Shown here piece by piece: positions 58,301 through 62,464 of a stretch of DNA of 64,000 nt. Position numbers and translations under genes: made by a program. The notes beneath the pieces are model-generated. The model had not been told where the DNA came from. It made no database searches and was given only the letters and a program-made list of their open reading frames with translations. Source of the DNA: Axinella damicornis (taxonomy: Eukaryota; Porifera; Demospongiae; Axinellida; Axinellidae); the NCBI GenBank assembly GCA_963931865.1, contig OZ007506.1, positions 15,204,242 to 15,268,241 on the forward strand, written 5' to 3'. The stretch's first letter is position 1; every line of letters starts with the position of its first letter.

Positions 58301-61212
58301 TAATGTTTTTTTATTGCTTGGTTATGTAATTTTTTTTGAGAGCAGGCGCATGTTAGAGCTGAAGTTTGCTGCAGAAGTCAGTGACCTCACAGGCACCTGG
58401 GCAGTAGGTGTCCTTGCCTTGGTATATGGACAATATTACTCAGGTATTACACTTCCAGCATTGGCTGAAGAATCAGGCCCGGGCATCTCAAGTCAACTGT
58501 TCCCTAGATGGATGACAAAGTGGCCACTGAGTTCTCCCTGTCTGAAGACCATGGCATAAGTTCACGTTGGGCTACATTCCAATGCGTAATTAACGCAGAT
58601 AATGTTTCCTGACTTTTCCACAGGCTAGCTCTAGCCAGGAACAACAGAAACGACCCGGGTTTGCACTCGTTAAGGTAACGGAGGGGGTTGAACGGTATGT
58701 GGTTATAAAGGCTTATAAGTGTATCGTTTCTGAGATTTGGAGAGATTTTTTTTGGATTAGCATAATATATTGCGTGTACGTCGTATCCCACATATAGCTA
58801 GCTAGCTAGCTAGCTAGAGTCTACCGACTCTAGCTATGATAAAGGCTTAGCTATAAGTCGGCCGTTTATAAGATTTTGAGAATATGTTTGTATTGTCATG
58901 TATTGCGTGTAGCTACGTCGTATCCCTACATATAGAGTCTACCAACTCTAAGCCTCGTACCCAAGCCTTTAATCGCGGGGGGAAGGCTGGCCTGGTACAC
59001 ACTGTTTGCGCATGCGTTTAATTTAAATGTGAATATTATGTCAATTCTAATTGTGACGTTTGCAAACATTTGCGTAAACACACAAGAGCCGTCAAAGGGC
59101 TTACAACAAGCACACCACAGCTCTTTCCACTGTCTAGAAGTCCCTTCTTGTAGTCCATGAGGAAAGGGAGCGCTTGGTAGCACAGGCTCTTGCCATAGCC
59201 AGTAGGTAGCCACACGAACACATCGCTGCCTTCGTACACAGCTCTCATGGAGGAGCGCTGCTCTTCTTTCACAGTAATCCGTGTAATTTTCAGCCTTCGC
59301 AAAGCATAGGAAAGAGCCTCAGGGAAACTACTACCACCAGAACTTGCACGCCACGATTGCTACTCGTCGTTGCGGTTTTTCTAGGAACGTAAACGCAGAC
59401 GTCATTTGACGTCATCGTTTCACGGAAGAATACCGAGATATCCTATTTTCCAAGATTTTGGGGGAAATTAAACGCATGCGCAAACGGTGTATACCAGGCC
59501 TTCCCCCCGCGATTGAAGGCCTGGGTACGAGGCTAACCGACTCTATGATGTCAAAGCATGCAGTCTTTTCACACTGTAGTGCTGATTAGTTCTGCAGCTG
59601 TGCTATCATGTACAGCTGTTCACGGATCAACTACACAAGAAGTTTGGATAAAAGAGGGGGAGGGTGATGATTGCTGATTACCAAGTGACCACAGTATACC
59701 AACTATCATTGGGTTTGCTTTAGCCTTGTTCGCAGGCCCGAGAGAGAGGGAGGAGAAGACCCCATAGAAATTCGATCTGGCTGTATTTAACCATATGTAA
59801 CGCGCAGCGTCCGACGACTTGGAATTCACAATGACATAGCTCAGTTCAAATAGTAATCCGCCATCAATAGCACACAGTACAGGTTTATATAGGCACAGAA
59901 AACCGAATCAGGTATACACCGGTCAAAACAGGGACATACTGGTCAAACAGGTAAAGTACAACAATGGAGACAGACATACAGGCAGGTAGGCAGAAACAGG
60001 TGTACAATGTCCATTGTCCGTATACGTTACACATACTAGCTAGCGCTAAACACATTCTTGCCATTATGTTCGTACTGTATTGCTGTCAGTTATTGCTGCG
60101 TCTTGTAGCTAGGTCTAAAAGTGTTTCAGTAATGTACAGTCGTGCAACACGGACTAGCATAACAGTAGTTTCCAAGTTCCCCACAAAAACCTGGGGAGCC
60201 GCGCATGCACAAACAGTGGATACCAGGCACTCTTCTCCCCAATTACCGAGCACCTGGGAACGAGGTTATACGTTTGTACTTGCAATACATGCTATTCAGA
60301 GAGCATATTGTATACCAAAACACACAGATACATAATTATGCACTTACATTGGCAAAAGTGTCCTCTCCTTCAATTTCCAAACTTGCTTCTGAAGGCCCAG
60401 GCTGGTGAGATAGAGAGAGAAAATCACAAAATGACACACTGACTTCTTGTTGTGATAATCCCTCACGACGGTTTTCACACAAAACAGCAGCATTTTACCC
60501 ACTGAGAAGTGCACGACCCCATTTCTGTTTCACTACTTCAAAGTCTAGCTCATAAGGAGCTTGAAACTGCCCACTCAATAACTATGGTTTCATCTGCGAT
60601 TGCCATTTATTGTACAAATGCGCAGAGAACTCAAATAATTGTGTACTATGCACAGAGTGAGTGCTATCAAGTATGCTGCTACAAAAATGAGATAAAAGTG
60701 CAAAATACATTTAAAATGTATGGAGAGCAGAACAGCAAAAGTAAGGAAACAAGGTAGGCATGATGTCATAAAACAGTTCAGTGTACAACCCCCTACATAT
60801 ACTCATTGCACATGTACCGGTATTATGTGAGATGGGGTTGTATACTGAATTAATGTTTTATGCCATCACACATTTATTCCTTACATTTGGCAGTTCTGCT
60901 ATCTGTTTACACTTGTATATCATAGAGTGCAGTTTAAAGAACTTATAGGTCGCAAGATTTAGGCAACAAAGTTTATCATGAACATACGTATAACACCAAA
61001 TGGCTCCGCTTGTATGTAGATCATTATGAGGGAGTCTGTCATTATACTATACTGAGAACTAACTGTTAATGGATTCTACAATAAACAGTGTTGTGAATCT
61101 TCATTGATAATTCCATAGTACTAAACGGATTACTTAGACAACAGACAAGAGCAGCAGGAGTTTCTGTGGCCTACACGTAGCTTGCCAGTGGTAGGTATCC
61201 ATCTTCAGCCAT
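24986..61212 (-). CDS. TRPA-type ankyrin-repeat cation channel, 33 exons
   Basis: A membrane cation channel of the TRPA family. Exons on the minus strand: 61177-61212, 60348-60401, 57856-58002, 56186-56372, 55713-55824, 54144-54272, 53223-53352, 52898-53084, 51822-51921, 49718-49837, 49423-49552, 48919-49102, 48261-48357, 46678-46818, 46174-46306, 42808-42997, 42451-42547, 39749-39850, 38291-38371, 36930-37061, 36759-36862, 34850-34976, 33675-33834, 33422-33596, 33234-33356, 32739-33157, 32274-32474, 32100-32168, 31657-31944, 29792-29815, 29665-29694, 29109-29126, 24986-25201. All junctions are AG/GT with matching phase; the sum is 4,443 nt, 1,480 residues. Layout: acidic N-terminus 1-79; about 16 ankyrin repeats 80-830; TRPA pre-membrane region; six membrane segments 983-1270; TRP-like helix; acidic linker; coiled coil and acidic tail to 1480. 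Exon 1 is the least certain, and the 55713 donor was chosen by phase. Confidence 0.88.
25284..25547. mobile_element. Foldback MITE family M, copy in TRPA last intron
   Basis: An inverted repeat whose arms begin AAAAAACATTAAAAATGTATG and contain GATGTAGGGATA and CAGTTCAGTATACAAC. Other complete copies are at 27703-27958 and 44517-44791, with half or damaged copies at 45179-45290, 45496-45675, 51995-52128, 58208-58320 and 60690-60910. Confidence 0.9.
25807..25835. mobile_element. 29 bp remnant of TAGTCTC-end element with 9 bp duplication
   Basis: A remnant comprising only one terminal repeat, ending GTCTGGGAACGAGACTA. It is still flanked by a perfect ACATAGTAG duplication (25798-25806 and 25836-25844). 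Confidence 0.75.
25859..26335. repeat. Two 190 bp direct repeats, 280 bp apart
   Basis: Both begin GTGAGATTTCAGCA and share GACTACAAGCTGACCGAGA and AGAGAGAGCAACGACTACA. Inside each, shorter AG-rich motifs repeat as well. No gene is recognised. Confidence 0.8.
26729..27200 (+). mobile_element. Dispersed family R, copy
   Basis: Shares with 27959-28493 the order: CATTCACTCCGCACACAGTA, ACGCATGTGCATAT, GAAGAAAATGG, GCAGTGTAAAATGCTGCTG, a (GAA)n run, CACGACACTGGGAG, and AAAACACTCGAAGATGAAT. Ends are not well defined; a non-autonomous element is likely. Confidence 0.7.
27703..27958. mobile_element. Foldback MITE family M, complete copy
   Basis: Outer ends ACAAGTATAAAAAACATT and AATGTTTTTTACACTTGT, arms about 105 bp, loop near CATATCACATGTATAATG. 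It lies next to a family R element at 27959. Confidence 0.93.
27959..28493 (+). mobile_element. Dispersed family R, best copy
   Basis: Runs from TACCTCATTTTTATAGCAGC to GTATCCCTACATATAGAGTC. It contains an NRF1-like GCATGCGCA, a long (GAA)n tract (28256-28297) and no open frame. The 3' end is the small palindrome AGAGTCTACCGACTCT. Other copies: 26729-27200, 43619-44100, 44795-45500, 52375-52800, 60465-60690, with fragments near 33930 and 58680-58850. Confidence 0.75.
29109..29126 (-). CDS. TRPA micro-exon (PKEEAQ)
   Basis: 18 nt between acceptor TATCTCCAG and donor CAG/GTAAGT. Its homologue in the duplicated 3' end (14978-14986) is only 9 nt. Phase 0 at both ends, so it can be skipped without frame loss. 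Confidence 0.65.
29207..29610. mobile_element. MITE with CATAGGCGTAGCAG ends and 5 bp duplication
   Basis: 404 bp. Perfect 14 bp terminal inverted repeats CATAGGCGTAGCAG, flanked by ATGTA on both sides (29202-29206 and 29611-29615). The interior has GGTCCGGCAGATCCGGCAG and, in reverse, the family core seen at 22280-22628 and 30106-30662. Confidence 0.9.
29665..29694 (-). CDS. TRPA micro-exon (DSESEDQKEK)
   Basis: 30 nt, acceptor TTATTCAG, donor AAG/GTGTGT. The homologue at 15619-15651 is 33 nt. Confidence 0.65.
29792..29815 (-). CDS. TRPA micro-exon (DSNEVQKE)
   Basis: 24 nt, acceptor ATCTTTTAG, donor GAG/GTGAGT. The homologue at 15769-15789 is 21 nt. It resembles the neighbouring micro-exon (both start D-S), suggesting origin by duplication. 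Confidence 0.65.
30106..30662. mobile_element. Poly-G MITE with CAGGGG(T/C)GGC ends
   Basis: Ends CAGGGGTGGCAGCAC and GTGCCGCCGCCCCTG. It carries the family core GCTGCCGAAGGCAGTGCATAG and a 26 bp poly-G run (30567-30592). It interrupts a dispersed repeat whose uninterrupted form is at 27290-27350, which defines its limits. Confidence 0.8.
31657..31944 (-). CDS. TRPA exon: post-S6 TRP-like helix and acidic linker
   Basis: 96 codons, acceptor GGTCTACAG, donor TTG/GTAAGA. VELILTAEHLLRF follows LRKLALQ of the preceding exon and together they form the conserved TRPA post-pore helix. Then comes an acidic block (EDDLDEFEEEVEEGELG) and a soluble segment ending LENLQKALSSQL. A split duplicate lies at 16293-17544. 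Confidence 0.85.
32100..33596 (-). CDS. TRPA pore-domain exons (S1-S6)
   Basis: Five exons. 33422-33596: after HPVISSLLHRKW, segment S1 (about 983-1010). 33234-33356: extracellular S1-S2 loop with three N-glycosylation sequons (NGT, NGS, NGT). 32739-33157: S2 (about 1066-1087), S3 (1104-1121), S4 (1133-1152) and S5 (1158-1190). 32274-32474: pore helix with TAGDF at about 1217-1221, then S6. 32100-32168: end of S6, reading VGLAVGDTQKIEQEAKLRK after LLFTNLL-type sequence. The S6-to-helix sequence FTNLLVGLAVGD is the clearest TRPA signature. S4 lacks regular arginines, as usual in TRP channels. Confidence 0.93.
33675..36862 (-). CDS. TRPA pre-S1 exons
   Basis: 36759-36862 (CWGKTTPFRELIKKMP), 34850-34976 (DVAKQVLDRCVVSD) and 33675-33834 (KYGPPFKKSNHPLAIM). 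Joined, TPFRELIKKMPDVAKQVLDRC matches the conserved TRPA linker between ankyrin repeats and membrane domain, and GPPF...HPLAIM leads into S1. Phases 1, 2 and 0 agree. Confidence 0.88.
35964..36119. repeat. Imperfect hairpin element
   Basis: Arms start TTACCAGTTTG and end CAAACTGGTAA, with mismatches and indels between them. The centre reads GCACTCACCGTCGGCTCGTGA, like the loop pattern of other hairpins in the window. Confidence 0.75.
36930..42997 (-). CDS. TRPA exons: fourth ankyrin block
   Basis: Five exons. 42808-42997 (AIKKGDRGCVDKWLKREHHN ... GTALHWAAYYGQQDIAKLL), 42451-42547 (DPRARAEDNGTALHWAC), 39749-39850 (GNTPIHLAASQGHQR), 38291-38371 (RIVEELIQRHRF) and 36930-37061 (GPTPLGSASQWGHHDVVKLL). 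The first two match cassette exons 1 and 2 of the upstream tandem blocks; the rest have diverged into ordinary ankyrin repeats before the pre-membrane region. Confidence 0.87.
37601..38192. mobile_element. piggyBac-type MITE, copy 1
   Basis: TTAA at both ends, with inverted CCCTTTAA termini (CCCTTTAAGCCCCATTGACG at left; complement of CCCTTTAACCACCAAATTC at right). 592 bp, no transposase. An inverted shorter copy is at 46966-47349, and a diverged relative without clear ends at 51331-51612. Confidence 0.88.
38493..38873. mobile_element. MITE with GTACGTAT(C/T)AAGCGCCC ends
   Basis: Left GTACGTATCAAGCGCCCACC, partly repeated in tandem, and right GGGCGCTTAATACGTAC. Subterminal GCGCCCACCCCC recurs inside. 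No target duplication was recognised. Confidence 0.65.
39052..39261. repeat. Foldback element, 78 bp arms
   Basis: TGCTACTGCTGATTGCATTG... and its near-exact complement ending CAGCAGTACCA flank a loop of about 55 bp. Confidence 0.93.
39364..39502. repeat. Near-perfect hairpin, short loop
   Basis: 139 bp. Outer ends GTTAGACTATG / CATAGTCTAAC; arms about 63 bp. The loop is GACCACGAGGCGCAGCCGAG, very similar to the loop of the hairpins at 10460 and 57580. Confidence 0.95.
40332..40450. repeat. Tandem repeat, about 49 bp unit
   Basis: Three copies of GTGAGCATTTCCCCCAGTGC followed by TGTGAGGATTTG. Confidence 0.85.
41405..41570. repeat. Tandem pair of 85 bp GC-rich hairpin units
   Basis: Two almost identical units, each with CACTGGCGTAAGAACC followed by GGGGGCTGGAGCCCCC and GGGGCTCCGCCCCC. 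They resemble the end of the TIR element at 15037. Confidence 0.85.
41571..42430. other. Intron stretch; unproven plus-strand frame
   Basis: A 137-codon plus-strand frame (41800-42213) includes TDQDPSQDSSSHPLSDLNDD after an acceptor-like TTTTGTCGTACAG. No family, no second exon and no start context support it. It may be a captured exon fragment. Confidence 0.2.
43085..43400. repeat. Dispersed repeat rich in GGAAG motifs
   Basis: Contains short near-repeats of GGAAGGTTCT / GGAAGGTCTCTTCCG and the end GATGCCGAGATTTGGAA. Reverse copies lie at 47350-47590 and 48645-48870, with a fragment near 46860-46960. Confidence 0.7.
43423..43509. mobile_element. 87 bp TAGCCTCGTTCCCAG-end element
   Basis: Ends TAGCCTCGTTCCCAG and CTGGGAACACGGCTA. 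Flanks AATCTCAGT (43414-43422) and AATCTCAGC (43510-43518) match at 8 of 9 bases. Confidence 0.75.
43619..44100 (-). mobile_element. Dispersed family R, reverse copy
   Basis: Starts at the AGAGTCGGTAGACTC end with GATACGACGTACACGCAAT, then a (TTC)n run, and ends near GTACGCATGCGCGATC. Confidence 0.7.
44517..44791. mobile_element. Foldback MITE family M, complete copy
   Basis: Ends ACAAGTAATAAAAAACATTT and AAATGTTTTTTATTACTTGT, arms over 100 bp, with few mismatches between arms although diverged from other copies. Confidence 0.93.
44795..45500 (-). mobile_element. Dispersed family R, reverse copy with nested element
   Basis: A full-length reverse copy interrupted at 45150-45325 by a TAGTCTC-end element. 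Includes a (TTC)n run at about 45003-45031. Confidence 0.75.
45150..45325. mobile_element. TAGTCTCGTTCCCAG-end element with perfect 9 bp duplication
   Basis: 176 bp. Inverted TAGTCTCGTTCCCAGACCCC ends and an AGTCTCACG duplication (45141-45149, 45326-45334). It contains one arm of a family M foldback MITE. Confidence 0.92.
45814..46149. mobile_element. Foldback element with 80 bp ends
   Basis: GATCAGCAGGAGCGCATGAG... and the complement of ...CTCCTGCGCTCCTGTGATC. The inner ends are ATTACCTCACACCT / AGGTGTGAGGTAAT. Confidence 0.85.
46174..49102 (-). CDS. TRPA ankyrin cassette 3 (four exons)
   Basis: Exons 48919-49102 (SIKNGSHNIVREWLQKKP ... GTALHWAAFYG), 48261-48357 (NPHMRDNAGETVLHWAC), 46678-46818 (CTALHYACWNGHQKVAETL) and 46174-46306 (GYTPLDFAF ... 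QLPREDNPDLEEDIVQ). 555 nt, phase 0 at both ends; four ankyrin-type units closed by an acidic connector. Confidence 0.9.
46966..47349. mobile_element. piggyBac-type MITE, copy 2 (inverted)
   Basis: 384 bp between TTAA sites, with the same CCCTTTAA ends in opposite order to 37601-38192 and an internal deletion relative to it. Confidence 0.88.
49324..49364. repeat. 41 bp poly-G run
   Basis: The longest of at least eight G or C homopolymers in the window. It lies in a TRPA intron; the true length is uncertain. Confidence 0.9.
49423..53084 (-). CDS. TRPA ankyrin cassette 2 (four exons)
   Basis: Exons 52898-53084 (AIKTFKEDDFRKWLDRESEE ... GTALHWAAYYGNFEIANLL), 51822-51921 (DPRVLNRVKGSVLHWACQSQ), 49718-49837 (GNTALHYACMQGYRNIAEQL) and 49423-49552 (NGETPVDSAHKSGKKEM ... 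DKDRLLPRDDDPKLPPRIRD). 537 nt, phase 0 to phase 0. Exon lengths 187/100/120/130 against 187/112/129/130 in cassette 1. Confidence 0.9.
50040..50960. mobile_element. TIR element with AGTTAAGGTAGGAAACATG ends
   Basis: About 920 bp between AGTTAAGGTAGGAAACATG and CATGCTTCCTACCTTAACT. The interior (50200-50640) shares a segment with 36320-36500 (GGTTACAGAGTTT...). No transposase. Confidence 0.7.
50989..51329. mobile_element. TIR element with about 38 bp ends
   Basis: Left AGGCCACTGCAAATTAGACT and following bases; right ends with the complement, CTGTGGCCT. Ends agree at about 35 of 38 bases. A diverged piggyBac-MITE fragment follows directly. Confidence 0.8.
52375..52800 (+). mobile_element. Dispersed family R, copy
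   Basis: CATTCACTCTGCACACAGTAC through GCAGTGTAAAATGCTGCTG-type core, a short (GAA)n, and TTCAAGACACTGGGAG. Confidence 0.65.
53223..56372 (-). CDS. TRPA ankyrin cassette 1 (four exons)
   Basis: Exons 56186-56372 (AIKKGERGTVEQWLKKEE ... GTALHWAAYYGQLEIAKLL), 55713-55824 (DPRQRARWEETVLLWACQC), 54144-54272 (GWTPLHYACYDNNKEFVQQL) and 53223-53352 (HSTPLDLLDKNSDDKML ... DKDRLLPRSSDPSLGEHIIE). 558 nt, phase 0 at both ends. For 55713-55824 a nearer GT breaks the frame; the used donor GG/GTCAGT restores it. Confidence 0.9.
53506..53929. mobile_element. TAGCC(A/T)-end element with 8-9 bp duplication
   Basis: 424 bp. Ends TAGCCATGTTCCCAGGCACT and CTGGGAATGAGGCTA; flanks TGTCTAAGA / TGTCTAAGC. Confidence 0.8.
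54456..54789. mobile_element. TAGTCTAGGAACCAGACT-end element with 9 bp duplication
   Basis: 334 bp. Inverted ends TAGTCTAGGAACCAGACTCC and complement of GTCTGGTAGCTAGACTA; perfect AGTGTTGCC duplication (54447-54455, 54790-54798). Confidence 0.88.
56868..56993. repeat. Hairpin with 35 bp arms
   Basis: ACTGAGACCAATGGGATCTA... against ...GTAGATCCCTTGGTCTCAGT, loop about 50 bp. Confidence 0.85.
57014..57573. mobile_element. TTAA-flanked MITE-like element, copy 2
   Basis: Same 14 bp ends as 9908-10453 and very similar throughout, with a few short insertions (for example GTAGCTACAC near 57307) and a deletion of CTTTTGCCCTTC. Confidence 0.8.
57580..57729. repeat. Long hairpin, copy 2
   Basis: 150 bp hairpin matching 10460-10609, separated from the element by the same 6 bp (TCTGTG). 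Located in the intron between TRPA exons 56372 and 57856. Confidence 0.95.
57856..58002 (-). CDS. TRPA N-terminal acidic exon
   Basis: 49 codons: PKPDGSEEEKKSQEEDSKEE, then a Glu/Asp/Ser run ending SAMLLEDDIID. Its end resembles the acidic connectors that close each ankyrin cassette. Acceptor TATACACCAG, donor GAT/GTAAGA. Intrinsically disordered. Confidence 0.8.
58950..59535. mobile_element. Long-TIR element carrying a RecQ-like helicase fragment
   Basis: 586 bp. Terminal inverted repeats of about 75 bp start (T/A)AGCCTCGTACCCA and extend through GCGCATGCGTTTAATTT. They carry only scattered differences and one 4 bp gap. Flanks ACCAACTCT and ACCGACTCT (58941-58949, 59536-59544) match at 8 of 9. 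The interior (about 59040-59455) holds coding sequence on the minus strand. It sits in a TRPA intron. Confidence 0.85.
59036..59374 (-). pseudogene. RecQ-family helicase N-terminal fragment inside TIR element
   Basis: An open stretch includes VKEEQRSSMRAVYEGSDVF, VWLPTGYGKSLCYQALPF (Walker A PTGYGKS; the upstream Q-region EEQ) and VLVVSPLTAL (motif Ia region). These are the first motifs of RecQ-type 3'-5' DNA helicases; DEAH and later motifs are absent. No in-frame ATG lies upstream before the stop, so it is a captured or residual fragment. It probably encodes no enzyme. Confidence 0.75.
60348..60401 (-). CDS. TRPA N-terminal exon (PGPSEAS...)
   Basis: 18 codons, PGPSEASLEIEGEDTFAN, acceptor CTCACCAG, donor AAT/GTAAGT. 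Its start resembles that of the next exon (PKPDGSE), suggesting exon duplication. Confidence 0.7.
60465..60690 (-). mobile_element. Dispersed family R fragment
   Basis: AACAGCAGCATTTTACCCAC through CTATGCACAGAGTGAGTGC, the reverse of the family core, next to a damaged family M copy. Confidence 0.6.
61177..61212 (-). CDS. Candidate TRPA first coding exon
   Basis: MAEDGYLPLASY from the ATG at 61212 to a weak donor TAC/GTGTAG. Phase 0 fits the next exon at 60401. The ATG region is conserved in the inverted copy at 62048 (ATGGCTGAGGATGA), which supports a real start context. The true 5' end could differ. Confidence 0.35.
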
Positions 61213-62055
61213 TTCAAGGGATGAGTTAATGCTGTGACTAATACTCAGGCAGCTAGGACGTTGTTCTAATTGCCCTAACTGCATGCATGCATGTGTGCAC
61301 ACTTTGACATGCATGTATGATAACTAACCAGGGTCGGTGTGGCCGGCACGGACAGTGCAATTTCGGCCGTACCACTTTATTGCCGCCCTATTATTAGTAG
61401 GTGTGGGCTACCAGCTCACATTTCCTTTTCACATCAATTAGAGTGCATGAGACTTTGCCTGTAGCTGGCTGTCACAATACACTCTAGTATAGCTACTGTC
61501 CTCCTGTGCAACAATGACCTGCAGCTGGCTGTCACATGCAGATGGGATAATCCCAATGCACTCTAGTATAGCTACTGTCCTCCTGTGCAACAATGACCTG
61601 CAGCTGGCTGTCACATGCAAATGGGATAATCCCAATGCACTCTAGTATAGCTAGCTACTGTCCTCTTGTGCAACAATGGCCTGCAGCTGGCTGTGACATG
61701 TAAATGGGATAATCGATAATCCCGATGAACTCTAGTATAGCTACTGCCCTCTTGTGCAACAATGGCCTGCAGCTGGCTGTCACATGCAAATGGTCTACTA
61801 TAGCTAGCTACTATCCTCCCATGAATAACAATGATCTGCAACTGACTGTCACATGTCTAGTAGTACTATAGTTACTAGCTATCTTCCCATGAAACAATGT
61901 CAACAGTTGAAATTCTGTTGACAAATACACTTGTCACGCTAACAAATTGCTTTCTTGTTGCATAGTGGCAAGCGCACACATATAGGGCAATTAGAACAAC
62001 GTCCTAGCTGCCTGAGTGTAAGTCACAACATTAACACATCCCTTGAAATGGCTGA
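61208..62055. repeat. Inverted repeat (about 69 bp arms) enclosing a minisatellite
   Basis: Left arm 61208-61280 and right arm about 61983-62055 are about 94% complementary (AGGGCAATTAGAACAACGTC... to ...CCCTTGAAATGGCTGA). Between them are 5-6 units of the 70-79 bp minisatellite (61440-61860). Each arm ends on an outward-facing ATGGCTGA(A/G)GATG. Confidence 0.9.
61440..61860. repeat. Minisatellite array 1 (70-79 bp unit)
   Basis: Units contain TGACCTGCAGCTGGCTGTCA, CATGCAAATGGGATAATCCC and CACTCTAGTATAGCTACTGT. Same family as array 2. Confidence 0.95.
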
Positions 62056-62073
62056 GGATGAACTCAATGCATG
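62048..62073 (+). other. Mirror-image start-like sequence
   Basis: ATGGCTGAGGATGAACTCAA then GCATG/GTAGGT. Inverted counterpart of the candidate TRPA first exon; it could be exon 1 of a divergent paralogue, but no second exon is visible before the window ends. Confidence 0.2.
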
Positions 62074-62148
62074 GTAGGTAGCTATATTTAGAAGGTTTCT
62101 TCTTCCCTGTGCATGTTTTTGCTGTGATTTGATACGTTTGCACATCGA

Positions 62149-62171
62149 TCGATCGATCGATCGATCGATAT
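62149..62171. repeat. (ATCG)n microsatellite
   Basis: Six ATCG units, self-complementary. Confidence 0.95.
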
Positions 62172-62464
62172 CAATGCATGTGTGCAAACAAACTACCTAT
62201 GTACAAGTCTTAATATTATACTCCCACTTGAGACATTGCACTTTCCATATATACGGTAAACAACGAAAAGCTGGGCAATGGCCAGGGGAAAAGGCTATAG
62301 CTTAATAACATTCCTTGAATAGGTAGTTCGCTTCATTTCGAATTGTAGCTTTTTCCACTCGATCTGTAGGATAGAAAAGGCAGCGAGACTTTGGCACTTA
62401 ATAAAGAGTAGTTGGGATGAGAGTCGACCTGTGCTAAGAACGAATATGTGAGCTGAGCTTAGTA

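Noticed and set aside
59723..60267. Another copy of the helicase-bearing TIR family
   Set aside because: Ends resemble the family (TAGCCTTGTTCGCAGG and CTGGGAACGAGGTTA), but flanks do not match, so the limits are not supported.
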